From Planctomycetota bacterium (lineage in GTDB: Bacteria > Planctomycetota > Planctomycetia > Pirellulales > Pirellulaceae): 64,000 nt of DNA. The stretch covers positions 119,905-183,904 of the forward strand of contig CAUJHS010000049.1 in the NCBI GenBank assembly GCA_963204915.1, given 5' to 3'. A program made the position numbers and the translations under genes. Below are positions 26,918 through 36,724 of this stretch, in pieces; within the stretch, counting starts at the first letter, position 1; each line of letters starts with the position of its first letter. The notes under the pieces are model-generated. The model searched no databases, had not been told where the DNA came from, and was given only the letters and a program-made list of their open reading frames with translations.

Positions 26918-29900
26918 TTATTCCCGAACCTGCTCAAAATAAAAGATTCCGCGCTTATTCGAAGTGACCACGTCGAGCAAGCCATCGCGGTTTACGTCGG
27001 CAACTTCGAACTGCGTCCCTACGCCGCTGTTGTGATCGAACTGGTGCGGAATCCAAACGGGCTTGCCGTCTTGCCGTGTTAGTTCATACCAAAACATCAC
27101 GGCGGCGTCGCTATCGCCCGGATCATTGCCGCCATGAGCCCACCAGCGTTTGCCGGTCACAAAGTCGGGTAAGCCGTCGCCATTGATATCGGCGAGGACC
27201 ACGGCGTGCGTTTGTGCGTAGCTCTTGTCGATCTCGTGAGTTTTCCAGCCCTCCGGCGTGTTTTCGTGCCACCAGATTCCGAAGCGATGAGCGCTAGCGC
27301 TTAGGATGTCGTTATCGCCGTCGCCGTCAAAGTCGTAGGCGTACATTTGGGAGCATGGCTCGCCCAAACTGGCGGCGTGGAAAGTCCAGGCTTCGCCAGT
27401 TTCGGTCACGTGAGCGGGAGCCTCCCACCAACCTTGTGGCACGATCACATCGGCACGGCCGTCGCCATTCACATCACTATGCCCTAGACCGTGCGAGAAC
27501 CGTTCTGTACCCGGCGCCTTATAGTCGGTGAAACCTCGTTTACGCCAGGGTGCGCCAGGATCAGCCGCCGGTTCGGCAAATCCCATGCGGCCGTCTTCCA
27601 TTCCAAAGAGCAACTCGCGTTGGCCGTCGAAGTCGACATCAACATAAGTCGGGCTTTCGTTGTTGGTGACGGGGACGCATTGGTTGCGTTTCCAGGGTCC
27701 GCCCGCTTGCCCGGGATTCTCGAACCACCACGTGGGCGTGCCGGGAAAATCAACCACGATCAAATCGAGCCGTCCATCGCCGTTTAGATCGTCGGCGTAG
27801 TTGCAAAACGATTTGCTGTACACCTTGGGATCGAACTCTTCCGGCTGTTCCAGCACCGAGTGCATTTTCCAATCGGGCGCTTCGAACCAAACGCTGCCTG
27901 CGGCGATATCAAGCCGTCCGTCGTTGTTGAAGTCAGCCGTAACTACGCCCTCGCTGCGGAATTTATTGTCAAGCTCGCGCTTAAGGAAGTTGATTTTGCC
28001 CTCGGCTTTACCACCAAGCGAGGTGGGAATCGGTTGGTTCATGTCGGGCAGCTTGTTGAGAAGTTCGAGTTTGAGATTTCGGAAACGAATCTCCATGGGG
28101 CCGCCCGAGTGTATTTGCACGGCGATGATGCCTCGCCGTTCGCCCTGCGGGTCATCCAGGTCGACGCAAAGCTGGCCGTTCAGGTATGTACGTATGCGGC
28201 TCCCCACGGCGACAACTTCATACTTGTTCCAATCGCCGACTTTGACATGCTGATCCGCCGGTTTATCCCATAGGATTTGTCGGCCATGTTCGTGGTAAAG
28301 CTTGCCCCACCAGCCAGCGCCAATATCGGCTTGATAGCCGTGCATTTGGCCGTCTTCAATCGGTCGGCTTCGGAACTGAACGCCGCTGTTTTCCGTGTTA
28401 GGGGTGAGCTTCACTTCCAACGTTAAGTGGAAGTCCTCGACGGTAAGTTCGCTCATCAGGAACGAGTTCTTCTTGATGCCGGGGCTCTTTCCAACGATTT
28501 CGCCATTCTCGACGCTCCACAACTCAGGGTCGCCGCGCCAGCCGGTCAAGTCTTTGCCATTAAAGAACGAAGCGACGTTATCCGGCGTTGCCAACATGGG
28601 AGTTTGCCCGCCGCTCTGCAAATACGACACTAACGAGACCACTTCTCGCGGGGCCAAGGGTTGCAGCAGATTATCGGGCATCATCGAAAGGGGGCTGACC
28701 TGAATCTCGTCAATCTCGTCCTTCGGCACGATGACGGTTTCATTCGCGGTGCGGACCGTCAATGCGGCGTCATCCTGCTGCTTGACGATACCGGTAATGA
28801 CGCGTCCTTGCGCCGTGTAAATGACGCTCGGTTGATACTCTTTCGCCATTACGGCGCTAGGGTCGAGCACGTTGGTTAACAAATAGTCCAGGTTCGCCCG
28901 GTTCGAGCCGGTAATGTCGGGTCCAACGTCGCCGCCCGTGCCGAACAAAGTGTGGCACTGGGCGCAGGTCTTTGCAAACACCGCGCGGCCCATCTCCAGG
29001 TCAGCCTTGGGCGCCGAGGGCGAAGCGAGCAATGCTTTCCATTCGGCAACTAATTTGGCTTTGTCTTCGGACGTTTCTCGGATAGCGCCCCACGCTTGTT
29101 CGATTTGGGCGTTGAGGGCTTCGTCGCCCAAGTTGCGCAGTTGCCGCACCAAGTCGGCCGTCAAATGTGACGCGGGCACGCGGTTGCCTTCAATCGCGGT
29201 CAATAGTTCATTCGCGTACTTCACTCGCGAACAAAGGGTTGCGAGCGCATCGCGCCGTTGCGGCAAATCAAGCTGCTCGTATACCTTCAGCAGTACGCCG
29301 GGTGTTTGTGGATCGTCAAAGGCGGCTAAGCCGCGCAGCGCTGCGTTGCGTATTTGGCCTCCTAGCACTAACTTTTGCAGCAACGCGGGGAGTTCGGCGT
29401 CTTGCACTTTGAGGAGCGCGTTTAGCGCGTCGGTCCGCTGGACCATGGGCGTGTTGTCGTCGGCTACCATGGAACGCAGTTTCGCCCGGGCTTGTGCGTC
29501 GCCAAAGGTGGCCGCAAGGGTTGCCCCTTGCAGCATGACTTGCGGATCATTGCTCTTGGTAATGCTTGTATACGCTTCCTGCCATCCAGCCGGCGCAACG
29601 ACTTGTCGACGGCCTTGCAAGGCTTGATTAATGCCCTGCAGGAACGTCAGTCGGGTCGGATCATCGGCGGCCGTTTGAAGACCCTCAACCAGCAACGCCA
29701 ACGCTTTTTCCGGATCGGAGCCAAGCCGTCGCACCATGTATTCATGGAGCAAGGGAATGTTCTTGCCGGCAGCCAGCGCCCAGGCGAGAGCTCGACGCGG
29801 ATCGACGTCCGCCAAAGGTTCGGCCGCGTACCAGTACATCAACGGCAGGTTGTGGTCCGCCGCATCCTCGGTGTGTGCGCAAAGGCCCGTGAGAATGTCC

Positions 29901-32158
29901 CAACGCTTTTCTGCCGGAATCCGCTGGAGTGCTGAAGCCAAGTACAATCGCACTACGGGCGAGGGATCGTTCTTGGCGAGATTTGCAAATGCTGCCTGGA
30001 ATTCATTTGACAGAGGAACTGTGTGATCTTCCGTCAGGAACTGAATTGTCCAGGCACGGACCATGGCTGAATCGTTCGCTAAGAACTTGGCGGCCAGTTC
30101 GGTGGTCAAACCGTTCGTCGCGTGCAATGCCCACAAACCGCGAAGTCGCCTGCTTTCGTCCGCGTGCTCCGCAGCCAACTTTGCGAGGGCAGGGGCGACA
30201 TTCTCAGAAAGTTTCCCCGCGGCGGCGCGTTCTGCCAGAATGCGTCTTGCATGACGCACATACCAATCGTTGTTGTGCAATTGGAACTGGACGAGCTCGT
30301 CGTCGGTCGCGGTCTGAAGATCAACGGCGACGGGCTTAGCGCCGTTGTACGATACGCGGAAAACACGGCCATTCGTGCGATCGTGGGCGCCTTCTTCAGG
30401 ACGATGGCATTGGTTCGCATCGTACCAGTCGATCATCCAGACCTGACCGTCGGGACCATATCGCAAGTTAATGATTTGCGACCATTGATCGCGCGTGAGA
30501 AGAAAGTCCGGCGCCCAATCGCCGACGTACCCGGAGTTTTGCGGCTCAAGCCGGTCCATGTTGATCCGGTTGCCGTGAATGTTGTTCATGAAGATCTGGT
30601 TGCGATATTTCTCTGGCCAGGCGCCGCCCAGATAAACCATGGCGCCGGCATGGGCGTGGCCGCCGCCGAGTTCATCGGAACGGCGGCGGTCGTTGTTGTT
30701 CCACTGGTTGCCCACATAGTGGCGATGTTTCGCAATCGTTTTGATGTCGTTAAAGGTGTACGGGTTGAAGTGCTGGCCGGCCTGCCGCTCATAGCGCGCG
30801 CCTTGAATGATATGGAACAAGTGCGGGATGACGCATGCCGTGCAAAACGCCTGACCGCGGTCATCGAAGTCGACGCCCCAGGGATTGCTCGTGCCTTGTG
30901 CGAAGACTTCAAACGTGTGCCGCGTTGGGTGATACCGCCAAATGCCCGCATTGATGGGGATGCGTTCCTTGTCGGGCGTGCCGGGTTTGCCCACTTTCGA
31001 ATGCGTAAACACGCCATGGCAACCGTACAGCCAGCCGTCGGGACCCCAAATAAACGCATTCAGCGTCTCGTGGGTGTCGTGATAGCCCCAGCCGTCCAAG
31101 AGCACTTGCGGCGCGCTGTCCGGTTTGTCGTCGGCATTCTTGTCGGGAATGAACAGCAAGTACGGCGCGGCCCCGACCCATACTCCTCCGAAGCCAATTT
31201 CGATCCCGCTCACGAGATTTAAGCCTTCGGCAAACACTGTGCGTTTGTCGAAGCGGCCATCGAGATTGGTGTCCTCGAAGATCAGGATCCGATCGCGACC
31301 TTGACCTTCGGGCGCGCGGTTCGGGTATTCGAACGCTTCGGCGACCCAAAGTCGGCCGCGATCATCAATCGCCAGAGCGATGGGCTGTTGCACATCGGGT
31401 TCGGCGGCGGCAACTTGTACCGAGAATCCCGGCTGCAACTCCATCGCCTTCGCGGCGGCTTCGGCGTCGAGCCCTGCATGGGGATAAAAAACGGTAAGGG
31501 GCGGCGCCTCGCTGGGCTGGGCCTGCACAAGCGGTTCGCGGAATCTCGGCTTTTCCGCGTGTAGGCGGAAGTCGTCAAAGTTCACATGACCCCAACCTCC
31601 TTGATGATCGTCGATAAGGCGAACGAAGATCTTTTTTCCCTGATGTGGTCGGAGGTCGACCACGGCCGGCGCCATCGTCTCGTTGTTGCTGCCCGACGCT
31701 TTGAAGAACACTTGATTCGTGTCGGCTCGCACTAGTTCGACGCGTGTTTCCGCATGACCGCCGCCGCCGACCAGAAAACTGGCGTACGGATGCGCCACCG
31801 TGAATGGCGTTGAGGTAAGCGTTCCCCGCGGACCGTCCTGCAGCTTTTCATACCCTCCAATCCAATACTCGCCCGTGTGTAAACTGACTTTGTCTTCGCC
31901 AAAGGGTCGGTTCTTGTCGATGCCGCCGCGAATGGGCTGCTTGGTAAACGCTTCACCTTGGGCAGTCCAGTCGTCGAGCGTGCCCTTTTCAAAATCAAAG
32001 TTCAGCGGCTGCCCATCGTCGTTCTTGGGCAATTCACCCCGCGGACCGAGAGGAATATTGGGTGTTTCCGCCGCCGATAACGGCAGCTGAAACAGCATGA
32101 CGCTGACCATGAGAAGTGGTAAGGTCAGCGGATGAAGCGAACGGGAAGGACGTATCAT
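26918..32158 (-). CDS. Giant secreted PVC-type dehydrogenase with haem, DUF1080 and FG-GAP domains
   Basis: The 1746-residue protein starts with a signal peptide (about 1-30, LTLPLLMVSVMLFQLPLSAA). Domains in order: a beta-sandwich (about 50-195), a six-bladed propeller of the membrane-bound dehydrogenase type (about 235-605, TNLDGRFDKRTVFAEGLN), HEAT-like helical repeats (about 620-1020), a c-type haem module with CAQCH (1065-1069) of the PVC CxxCH kind, DUF1080 (about 1195-1385, FNGKDLTGW), and FG-GAP/VCBS repeats (about 1400-1746) with DFNNDGRLD and DVNGDGRAD calcium-binding loops. Probably periplasmic, linking sugar oxidation to electron transfer. ATG 32158 is chosen because the longer upstream frame lacks a signal peptide. 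The enzyme's substrate is not predictable. Confidence 0.87.
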   Translation of the reverse strand: MIRPSRSLHPLTLPLLMVSVMLFQLPLSAAETPNIPLGPRGELPKNDDGQPLNFDFEKGTLDDWTAQGEAFTKQPIRGGIDKNRPFGEDKVSLHTGEYWIGGYEKLQDGPRGTLTSTPFTVAHPYASFLVGGGGHAETRVELVRADTNQVFFKASGSNNETMAPAVVDLRPHQGKKIFVRLIDDHQGGWGHVNFDDFRLHAEKPRFREPLVQAQPSEAPPLTVFYPHAGLDAEAAAKAMELQPGFSVQVAAAEPDVQQPIALAIDDRGRLWVAEAFEYPNRAPEGQGRDRILIFEDTNLDGRFDKRTVFAEGLNLVSGIEIGFGGVWVGAAPYLLFIPDKNADDKPDSAPQVLLDGWGYHDTHETLNAFIWGPDGWLYGCHGVFTHSKVGKPGTPDKERIPINAGIWRYHPTRHTFEVFAQGTSNPWGVDFDDRGQAFCTACVIPHLFHIIQGARYERQAGQHFNPYTFNDIKTIAKHRHYVGNQWNNNDRRRSDELGGGHAHAGAMVYLGGAWPEKYRNQIFMNNIHGNRINMDRLEPQNSGYVGDWAPDFLLTRDQWSQIINLRYGPDGQVWMIDWYDANQCHRPEEGAHDRTNGRVFRVSYNGAKPVAVDLQTATDDELVQFQLHNNDWYVRHARRILAERAAAGKLSENVAPALAKLAAEHADESRRLRGLWALHATNGLTTELAAKFLANDSAMVRAWTIQFLTEDHTVPLSNEFQAAFANLAKNDPSPVVRLYLASALQRIPAEKRWDILTGLCAHTEDAADHNLPLMYWYAAEPLADVDPRRALAWALAAGKNIPLLHEYMVRRLGSDPEKALALLVEGLQTAADDPTRLTFLQGINQALQGRRQVVAPAGWQEAYTSITKSNDPQVMLQGATLAATFGDAQARAKLRSMVADDNTPMVQRTDALNALLKVQDAELPALLQKLVLGGQIRNAALRGLAAFDDPQTPGVLLKVYEQLDLPQRRDALATLCSRVKYANELLTAIEGNRVPASHLTADLVRQLRNLGDEALNAQIEQAWGAIRETSEDKAKLVAEWKALLASPSAPKADLEMGRAVFAKTCAQCHTLFGTGGDVGPDITGSNRANLDYLLTNVLDPSAVMAKEYQPSVIYTAQGRVITGIVKQQDDAALTVRTANETVIVPKDEIDEIQVSPLSMMPDNLLQPLAPREVVSLVSYLQSGGQTPMLATPDNVASFFNGKDLTGWRGDPELWSVENGEIVGKSPGIKKNSFLMSELTVEDFHLTLEVKLTPNTENSGVQFRSRPIEDGQMHGYQADIGAGWWGKLYHEHGRQILWDKPADQHVKVGDWNKYEVVAVGSRIRTYLNGQLCVDLDDPQGERRGIIAVQIHSGGPMEIRFRNLKLELLNKLPDMNQPIPTSLGGKAEGKINFLKRELDNKFRSEGVVTADFNNDGRLDIAAGSVWFEAPDWKMHSVLEQPEEFDPKVYSKSFCNYADDLNGDGRLDLIVVDFPGTPTWWFENPGQAGGPWKRNQCVPVTNNESPTYVDVDFDGQRELLFGMEDGRMGFAEPAADPGAPWRKRGFTDYKAPGTERFSHGLGHSDVNGDGRADVIVPQGWWEAPAHVTETGEAWTFHAASLGEPCSQMYAYDFDGDGDNDILSASAHRFGIWWHENTPEGWKTHEIDKSYAQTHAVVLADINGDGLPDFVTGKRWWAHGGNDPGDSDAAVMFWYELTRQDGKPVWIPHQFDHNSGVGTQFEVADVNRDGLLDVVTSNKRGIFYFEQVRE

Positions 32159-32440
32159 GGCAGGTTTCTCGAAACCGGGGCAGGAAATATCGTCATGGCG
32201 CCGCTCTACGAACAAGAGCGCCCTCGAGCCGAGGATAACGCGGCAAAGCGAACAAGCTGAAAGAATGAAAGTCGGTCCGATCTGCCACGCGGCGCGCCAT
32301 ACCAACCGAAATGTGAAGTTTAACGTAGTTCACGCGACGGGCGTTGTCGAGTCGGCGCGTTGTTGCGTGCGGGAACTCGAATTATTCTAATCCAACCTTG
32401 GCTAACTTTGGTCGATCTACGCGATACTTGGGAGACTGCC

Positions 32441-33445
32441 ATGCGTTCGCTGCGTTTTTTTGTTGATTCGGGTTTGGCGTTGTTTGTCGTTTTGCTGACA
32501 ACGCCCGCCGATGTTTATAGCCAGGAGCCGCCCGCCATTGCCAAACATGAACGGTGGGTCACTTCGATGGCGTTTGCGCCCGATGGTTCGACATTGGCCA
32601 CCGTAGGCGGCGATAGTTTGTTGTATCGCCCTAGCGATGTGAAGCTATGGAATCCGGCGACGGGCGACGAGGTTGCATCGCTCGAAGGTCACCCAACCTG
32701 TGTGTGGGCGGTCGTTTATACGCCCGATGGCAAACTTGTTACAAGCGGCTATGACGGCAAACTCATGGTATGGAGCGTCGCCGAAAAGAAGTCGCTCGCC
32801 ACGCTGGAAAAGCACAAGGGATGGGTCCGCGACTTGGCGCTCGCGCCCGACGGGAAGCATTTCGCCTCGGCCGGCGAGGACGGCAACGTTGTAATTTGGA
32901 ACATCGAAGCGGAGCCGAAGGAAGTACGCACGATAAAAGCACACGATGCCGCCGTGTTCTGCCTGGCCTTTGCTCCCGATGGAACGACGTTGGCCACGGG
33001 CTGCGTTGATAAGTCTGCGAAGTTATGGAACTGGCAAGACGGGAGCGAGAAAGCAAAGCTGGAAGGTCATGAAGATTCCGTGCTAGACATTACGTTTTCC
33101 GCATCCGGCCAACTGGCTACCTGCGGCGCCGACCGCAAAGTGCGGCTTTGGGACGCCGCCGGAGCAAACGCCGGTGTCTTGGAAGGTCATAGAGATTGGG
33201 TGAATGGCGTGGCGTTTTCGCCCGATGGCGCCACGTTGGCGAGCGCCAGCCACGATCGGACCGTACGCCTGTGGGACGTCGCAGCAAAAACGGAGAAAAG
33301 CAAGCTCGAAGGATTTGTCAGCACCGTATGGTGCGTGTCCTTCACTCCGGATGGTGCAAAGCTAGCCGTTGGCAGTCATAAAGATTCGATTCGTATTTGG
33401 GATACGGGTGGCGCCGAAAAGTTCGTTGTTCCGGCGCAACCCTAG
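32441..33445 (+). CDS. Secreted WD40-repeat beta-propeller protein
   Basis: The 334-residue protein has a signal peptide (about 1-25, LALFVVLLTTPADVYSQ) and seven WD40-type repeats with regular 'H..W V..VAFSPDG..LAS.S.D.TVRLWD' units, e.g. HRDWVNGVAFSPDGATLASA. Such propellers act as scaffolds; here the export signal suggests a periplasmic or surface role, perhaps together with the divergently transcribed PVC-type protein (starts 282 bases apart). ATG 32441 has GGGAG upstream. No catalytic domain. The next gene, a RicT-like protein, follows in 130 bases but is unlikely to share its job. Confidence 0.82.
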   Translation: MRSLRFFVDSGLALFVVLLTTPADVYSQEPPAIAKHERWVTSMAFAPDGSTLATVGGDSLLYRPSDVKLWNPATGDEVASLEGHPTCVWAVVYTPDGKLVTSGYDGKLMVWSVAEKKSLATLEKHKGWVRDLALAPDGKHFASAGEDGNVVIWNIEAEPKEVRTIKAHDAAVFCLAFAPDGTTLATGCVDKSAKLWNWQDGSEKAKLEGHEDSVLDITFSASGQLATCGADRKVRLWDAAGANAGVLEGHRDWVNGVAFSPDGATLASASHDRTVRLWDVAAKTEKSKLEGFVSTVWCVSFTPDGAKLAVGSHKDSIRIWDTGGAEKFVVPAQP

Positions 33446-33575
33446 TTTGCGCAGAGCATCATTGCCTTGGTTGACCGCGTTAGAAACGTCTTTACCCCTT
33501 GGGGCCAAGGGTTATACTGGGGCGAGGCCGGTTTCCTTTTACGTTTGTTCTCCGCCGCGCTACGGCGGTTGCGAT

Positions 33576-34484
33576 ATGCCAAAATACGTCGTGCGCTATG
33601 GCGCCATGCGCTTTCTGGGCGTCTTTGCGACTCGCGGAAGTGAAAAGTATCGGCGCGCTTCCCGCGTGATCGCCCGCACGAATCGCGGGCTTGAGGCGGG
33701 CGAGGTGCTTTGTGAAGCCACCGACGACGCCGTACAATACCTGAAGGATCCACCGTCGGGGCAGATCCTGCGGGCGATGGCCGCCGACGACGAAAACGAG
33801 TTGGCGCACCTCAAGGCCCAGGAAGGGCAAGAGTTTCAAGCTTGCCAGTCGTTGGTGCTTCGGCTGGGACTCGAGATGCAATTGGTCGATATCGAACGAT
33901 TGTTTGGAGGAGAACGCGTCGTTGTTTATTATCTTGCCGAGCAACGGGTCGACTTTCGCCAGCTAGTCAAAGAACTTGCTGGCGAATTGCAGACCCGAAT
34001 TGAGATGCGGCAAATTGGCGTGCGCGATGAAGCGAAGTTGTTGGCCGACTATGGCGATTGTGGAAAGCCGGTTTGCTGCAATACCTACCTTTCGGCCATG
34101 CCGCCGGTGTCGATGAAGATGGCCAAAATTCAAAAGGCCACGCTTGACCCGACCAAGATTTCCGGCCGATGCGGCCGGCTCAAGTGTTGCTTGCGGTATG
34201 AGTTTCCAGTGTATGAGGAAATTCAGAAACGGCTTCCGCCCATTGGGTCCGAGGTGGAAACGCCGGAAGGTCGGGGGCGGATCTTGGCCCAGGAGATCCT
34301 GTCTGAGCAGTTGTTAATCCACACGGACGACGAACGGCGCGTTCTTGTCAATGCAGGTTCCGTTCGCGTGCTCTCGCGCAAGGGCGACAAGAAAAAGTTC
34401 GACAAATCCGACAAGTCCGACGAGGGGCGACGACGCGAGCCGCCTCCCATGCCGACGTCTGACGAAGACGAACAGGCTGACTAA
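33576..34484 (+). CDS. PSP1-domain protein, RicT/YaaT-like
   Basis: A 302-residue protein of the PSP1/RicT family. Cys162, Cys167 and Cys168 (CGKPVCCNTYL) and Cys199, Cys204 and Cys205 (CGRLKCCLRYE) are placed as in RicT, which with RicA and RicF binds Fe-S clusters and influences RNA processing, sporulation and competence in Bacillus. Whether the function is the same here is unknown, as no RicA or RicF is near. The C-terminus is a highly charged, probably disordered tail (KGDKKKFDKSDKSD). ATG 33576 is the first Met of the conserved fold. The next gene follows in 29 bases. Confidence 0.88.
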   Translation: MPKYVVRYGAMRFLGVFATRGSEKYRRASRVIARTNRGLEAGEVLCEATDDAVQYLKDPPSGQILRAMAADDENELAHLKAQEGQEFQACQSLVLRLGLEMQLVDIERLFGGERVVVYYLAEQRVDFRQLVKELAGELQTRIEMRQIGVRDEAKLLADYGDCGKPVCCNTYLSAMPPVSMKMAKIQKATLDPTKISGRCGRLKCCLRYEFPVYEEIQKRLPPIGSEVETPEGRGRILAQEILSEQLLIHTDDERRVLVNAGSVRVLSRKGDKKKFDKSDKSDEGRRREPPPMPTSDEDEQAD

Positions 34485-34513
34485 TCGTTCAACTTTTTGC
34501 TAGGACTTGAATT

Positions 34514-34945
34514 ATGCCTCCTTTTCAACACCCACTGACGGCCGTGCTTCAGCGCGATCCTCGTTATAAGTTAGAAGCTTATGACTTTGTTCGAGAAGCG
34601 CTCGGCTACGCTCAGGACTGCCTGCAAATGGGGCAAGAACAAAGCGGCGCTTGGGAGACGGAAAAACGCGATCCCGAGGAGCCGCGCGTGGAGCGGCATT
34701 TGACGGGCCAAGAGCTATGCGAGGCGATTCGCCAATACGCACAAGAAGAATATGGCCTGATGGCCAAACCGGTTTTGAATAGTTGGGGGATTTTCGCGAC
34801 CGACGATTTTGGCGAGATCGTGTACAACTTGATCGATGTTGGATTGATGAAGAAGTCCGAAAGCGACCGCCGAGAAGACTTCAACGCGGTTTACGACTTT
34901 GAAGAGGCTTTTTGTCGGCAGTTCGAGATCACTTTGCCCGAGTAG
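34514..34945 (+). CDS. Minf_1886 family protein (Verrucomicrobia/Planctomycetes-restricted)
   Basis: The 143-residue protein matches the Minf_1886 family by its pattern: YDFVREALGYAQ, RHLTGQELCEAIRQYAQEEY, LMAKPVLNSWGI and DFGEIVYNLIDVGLM. The family is restricted to Planctomycetes, Verrucomicrobia and relatives and has no assigned function. It has no signal or membrane segment and seems cytosolic and acidic. It starts 29 bases after the RicT-like gene, suggesting cotranscription and a possible shared role. A small membrane protein gene follows after 22 bases. Confidence 0.83.
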   Translation: MPPFQHPLTAVLQRDPRYKLEAYDFVREALGYAQDCLQMGQEQSGAWETEKRDPEEPRVERHLTGQELCEAIRQYAQEEYGLMAKPVLNSWGIFATDDFGEIVYNLIDVGLMKKSESDRREDFNAVYDFEEAFCRQFEITLPE

Positions 34946-34967
34946 CCAAGCGCAAGAGGCGCCTTCG

Positions 34968-35195
34968 ATGGCCAAAGGAAATAAACACAAAGATCGCCAT
35001 GCGAAGCCCGCGGAAACAGGAAACGCAATTGCGACCGCGGGCAACCCTGCGTCGACCGACGAACTTTCGGCGCATGCGGAATCGCCTCGTGCGGTGGACC
35101 CGCCGCGCCGCAATAAACCATTGCTCGTGGTGAGCATCGTCTTGCTTCTTGGCTGGCTGGTCATCTTAGCATGGCTCGCGACGCGCACCGCCTGA
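34968..35195 (+). CDS. Small single-pass membrane protein
   Basis: A 75-residue protein with a hydrophilic, charged N-terminal part (MAKGNKHKDRHAKPAE) and one C-terminal membrane helix (about residues 48-70, PLLVVSIVLLLGWLVILAWL), ending in a short basic tail, so it is tail-anchored. ATG 34968 has AGAGG about 9 bases upstream. It is 22 bases after the Minf_1886-type gene, so it is likely part of the same transcript. No family is recognised. Confidence 0.65.
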   Translation: MAKGNKHKDRHAKPAETGNAIATAGNPASTDELSAHAESPRAVDPPRRNKPLLVVSIVLLLGWLVILAWLATRTA

Positions 35196-35338
35196 CGTCC
35201 CTCTGGGCGAGTACGACCTGGGCGAGTACGGCGCTTGCGGGCCGGGCCTGTCTTATGCTTGCTTTCTGGCGCACGGCGGCTTATCGTGGTTCCATTCCTT
35301 CCGGTTGATTTATCCCTCCTTCTCGACTGAAACCCGCC

Positions 35339-36658
35339 ATGCAACACCGACAGACATCGCGCCGTCAATTCCTCAAAACGACCGTCGCTGCCAGCGGCGC
35401 GTTGGCTTGGGGGGTCCACACATGGCCCAGCGGACGCACGCTGGCCCAGTCTCCAAACGAGAAGTTGAACGTCGCCTCGATCGGCGTGAGCAATCGCGCT
35501 GGCGCGAACTTAGAGGGCGTGTCGAGTGAAAACATCGTCGCGTTGTGCGACATCGACGAGCAGTTCCTCAGTCAAGCGGGTGAAAAATTCAAGCAAGCTC
35601 GTTGCTATGAAGATTTTCGTGTGCTGCTGGATAAGGAAGCGAAAAACCTGGACGCCGTGGTGGTTAGCACCCCGGACCATACCCATGCCCCCGCAGCGGC
35701 CGCAGCATTGCGGCTCGGCAAACACGTTTACTGCGAGAAACCCCTCGCCCATACCGTTTACGAAGCGCGAAAGTTGGCCGAACTGGCGAAAGAGAACAAG
35801 TGCGTGACCCAAATGGGCACCCAAATTCACGCCGGTGAGAATTACCGTCAAGTGGTCGAATTGATTCGTGCCGGCGCCATTGGGCCGGTGCGCGAAGTTC
35901 ACGTGTGGGTCAACGTAAATTACTCCGGCGCAAAGTTCACGACGGGCGCGCCGGCGCCTTCCCACGTGAACTGGGATTTATGGCTTGGCCCGGCCAAGGA
36001 ACGCCCATATTCCGAGGGTGTGCATCCCTTTAATTGGCGCCGGTTCTGGGACTACGGCACGGGCGGGCTGGGCGACTTCGGTTGCCATTATATGGACCTG
36101 GTGCACTGGGCGCTCGATTTGCGGCATCCTACTTCGTGTCGTGCGGAAGGACCCGAAGTCGATGCGGTTAGCACGCCGGCTTGGTGTATCGTGAATTACG
36201 AGTACCCGGCGCGCGGTGATCAGCCCCCCATGCGATTGAACTGGTACGATGGCGGCAAGAAGCCAGAGATTCTGGAAACCCTGAAACGCGCCGATGGTTC
36301 GCGTTTGGATTGGGGAAGTGGGCAGTTATTCATTGGCGACAAAGGCATGATTATCTCCGACTACGGACGGCACGTGCTCTTGCCGGAAGACCGCTTCACC
36401 GACTACCAACGCCCGGAGCCGTCCATTCCCCGTTCGATTGGCCACCACCAGGAATGGATTAACGCCTGCAAGACGGGCGGCGCTACCACATGTAATTTTG
36501 ATTACAGCGGAGCCCTGACCGAAGCCGTGTTGCTCGGGACGGTCGCCTACCGCAGTGGCCAGGCTTTAGAATGGGATGCGAAGAACCTGAAAGCGACCAA
36601 CGCGCCCGACGCCGAGCGCTTTGTACACAAGGAATATCGCAAAGGTTGGACGCTCTAA
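35339..36658 (+). CDS. Tat-exported Gfo/Idh/MocA family oxidoreductase
   Basis: The 439-residue protein has a twin-arginine signal (SRRQFLK, 7-13) followed by a hydrophobic stretch, then a Rossmann NAD(P)-binding domain (VASIGVSNRAGANL, about 45-58; EKP at 133-135) and the alpha/beta domain with YGTGGLGDFGCHYMDLVHWA. Gfo/Idh/MocA enzymes oxidise or reduce sugars; planctomycete genomes hold many exported copies, likely folded with bound cofactor before export. GlyxGlyxxGly is atypical (IGVSNRAG). It is upstream of the glutathione peroxidase gene, with 66 bases between them. Confidence 0.87.
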   Translation: MQHRQTSRRQFLKTTVAASGALAWGVHTWPSGRTLAQSPNEKLNVASIGVSNRAGANLEGVSSENIVALCDIDEQFLSQAGEKFKQARCYEDFRVLLDKEAKNLDAVVVSTPDHTHAPAAAAALRLGKHVYCEKPLAHTVYEARKLAELAKENKCVTQMGTQIHAGENYRQVVELIRAGAIGPVREVHVWVNVNYSGAKFTTGAPAPSHVNWDLWLGPAKERPYSEGVHPFNWRRFWDYGTGGLGDFGCHYMDLVHWALDLRHPTSCRAEGPEVDAVSTPAWCIVNYEYPARGDQPPMRLNWYDGGKKPEILETLKRADGSRLDWGSGQLFIGDKGMIISDYGRHVLLPEDRFTDYQRPEPSIPRSIGHHQEWINACKTGGATTCNFDYSGALTEAVLLGTVAYRSGQALEWDAKNLKATNAPDAERFVHKEYRKGWTL

Positions 36659-36724
36659 ACCAGGACCGGTTCGGCATTGGGGCCGAGGTCTTCTCGATCG
36701 CAATTTTTCGGAGAACAAACACGA

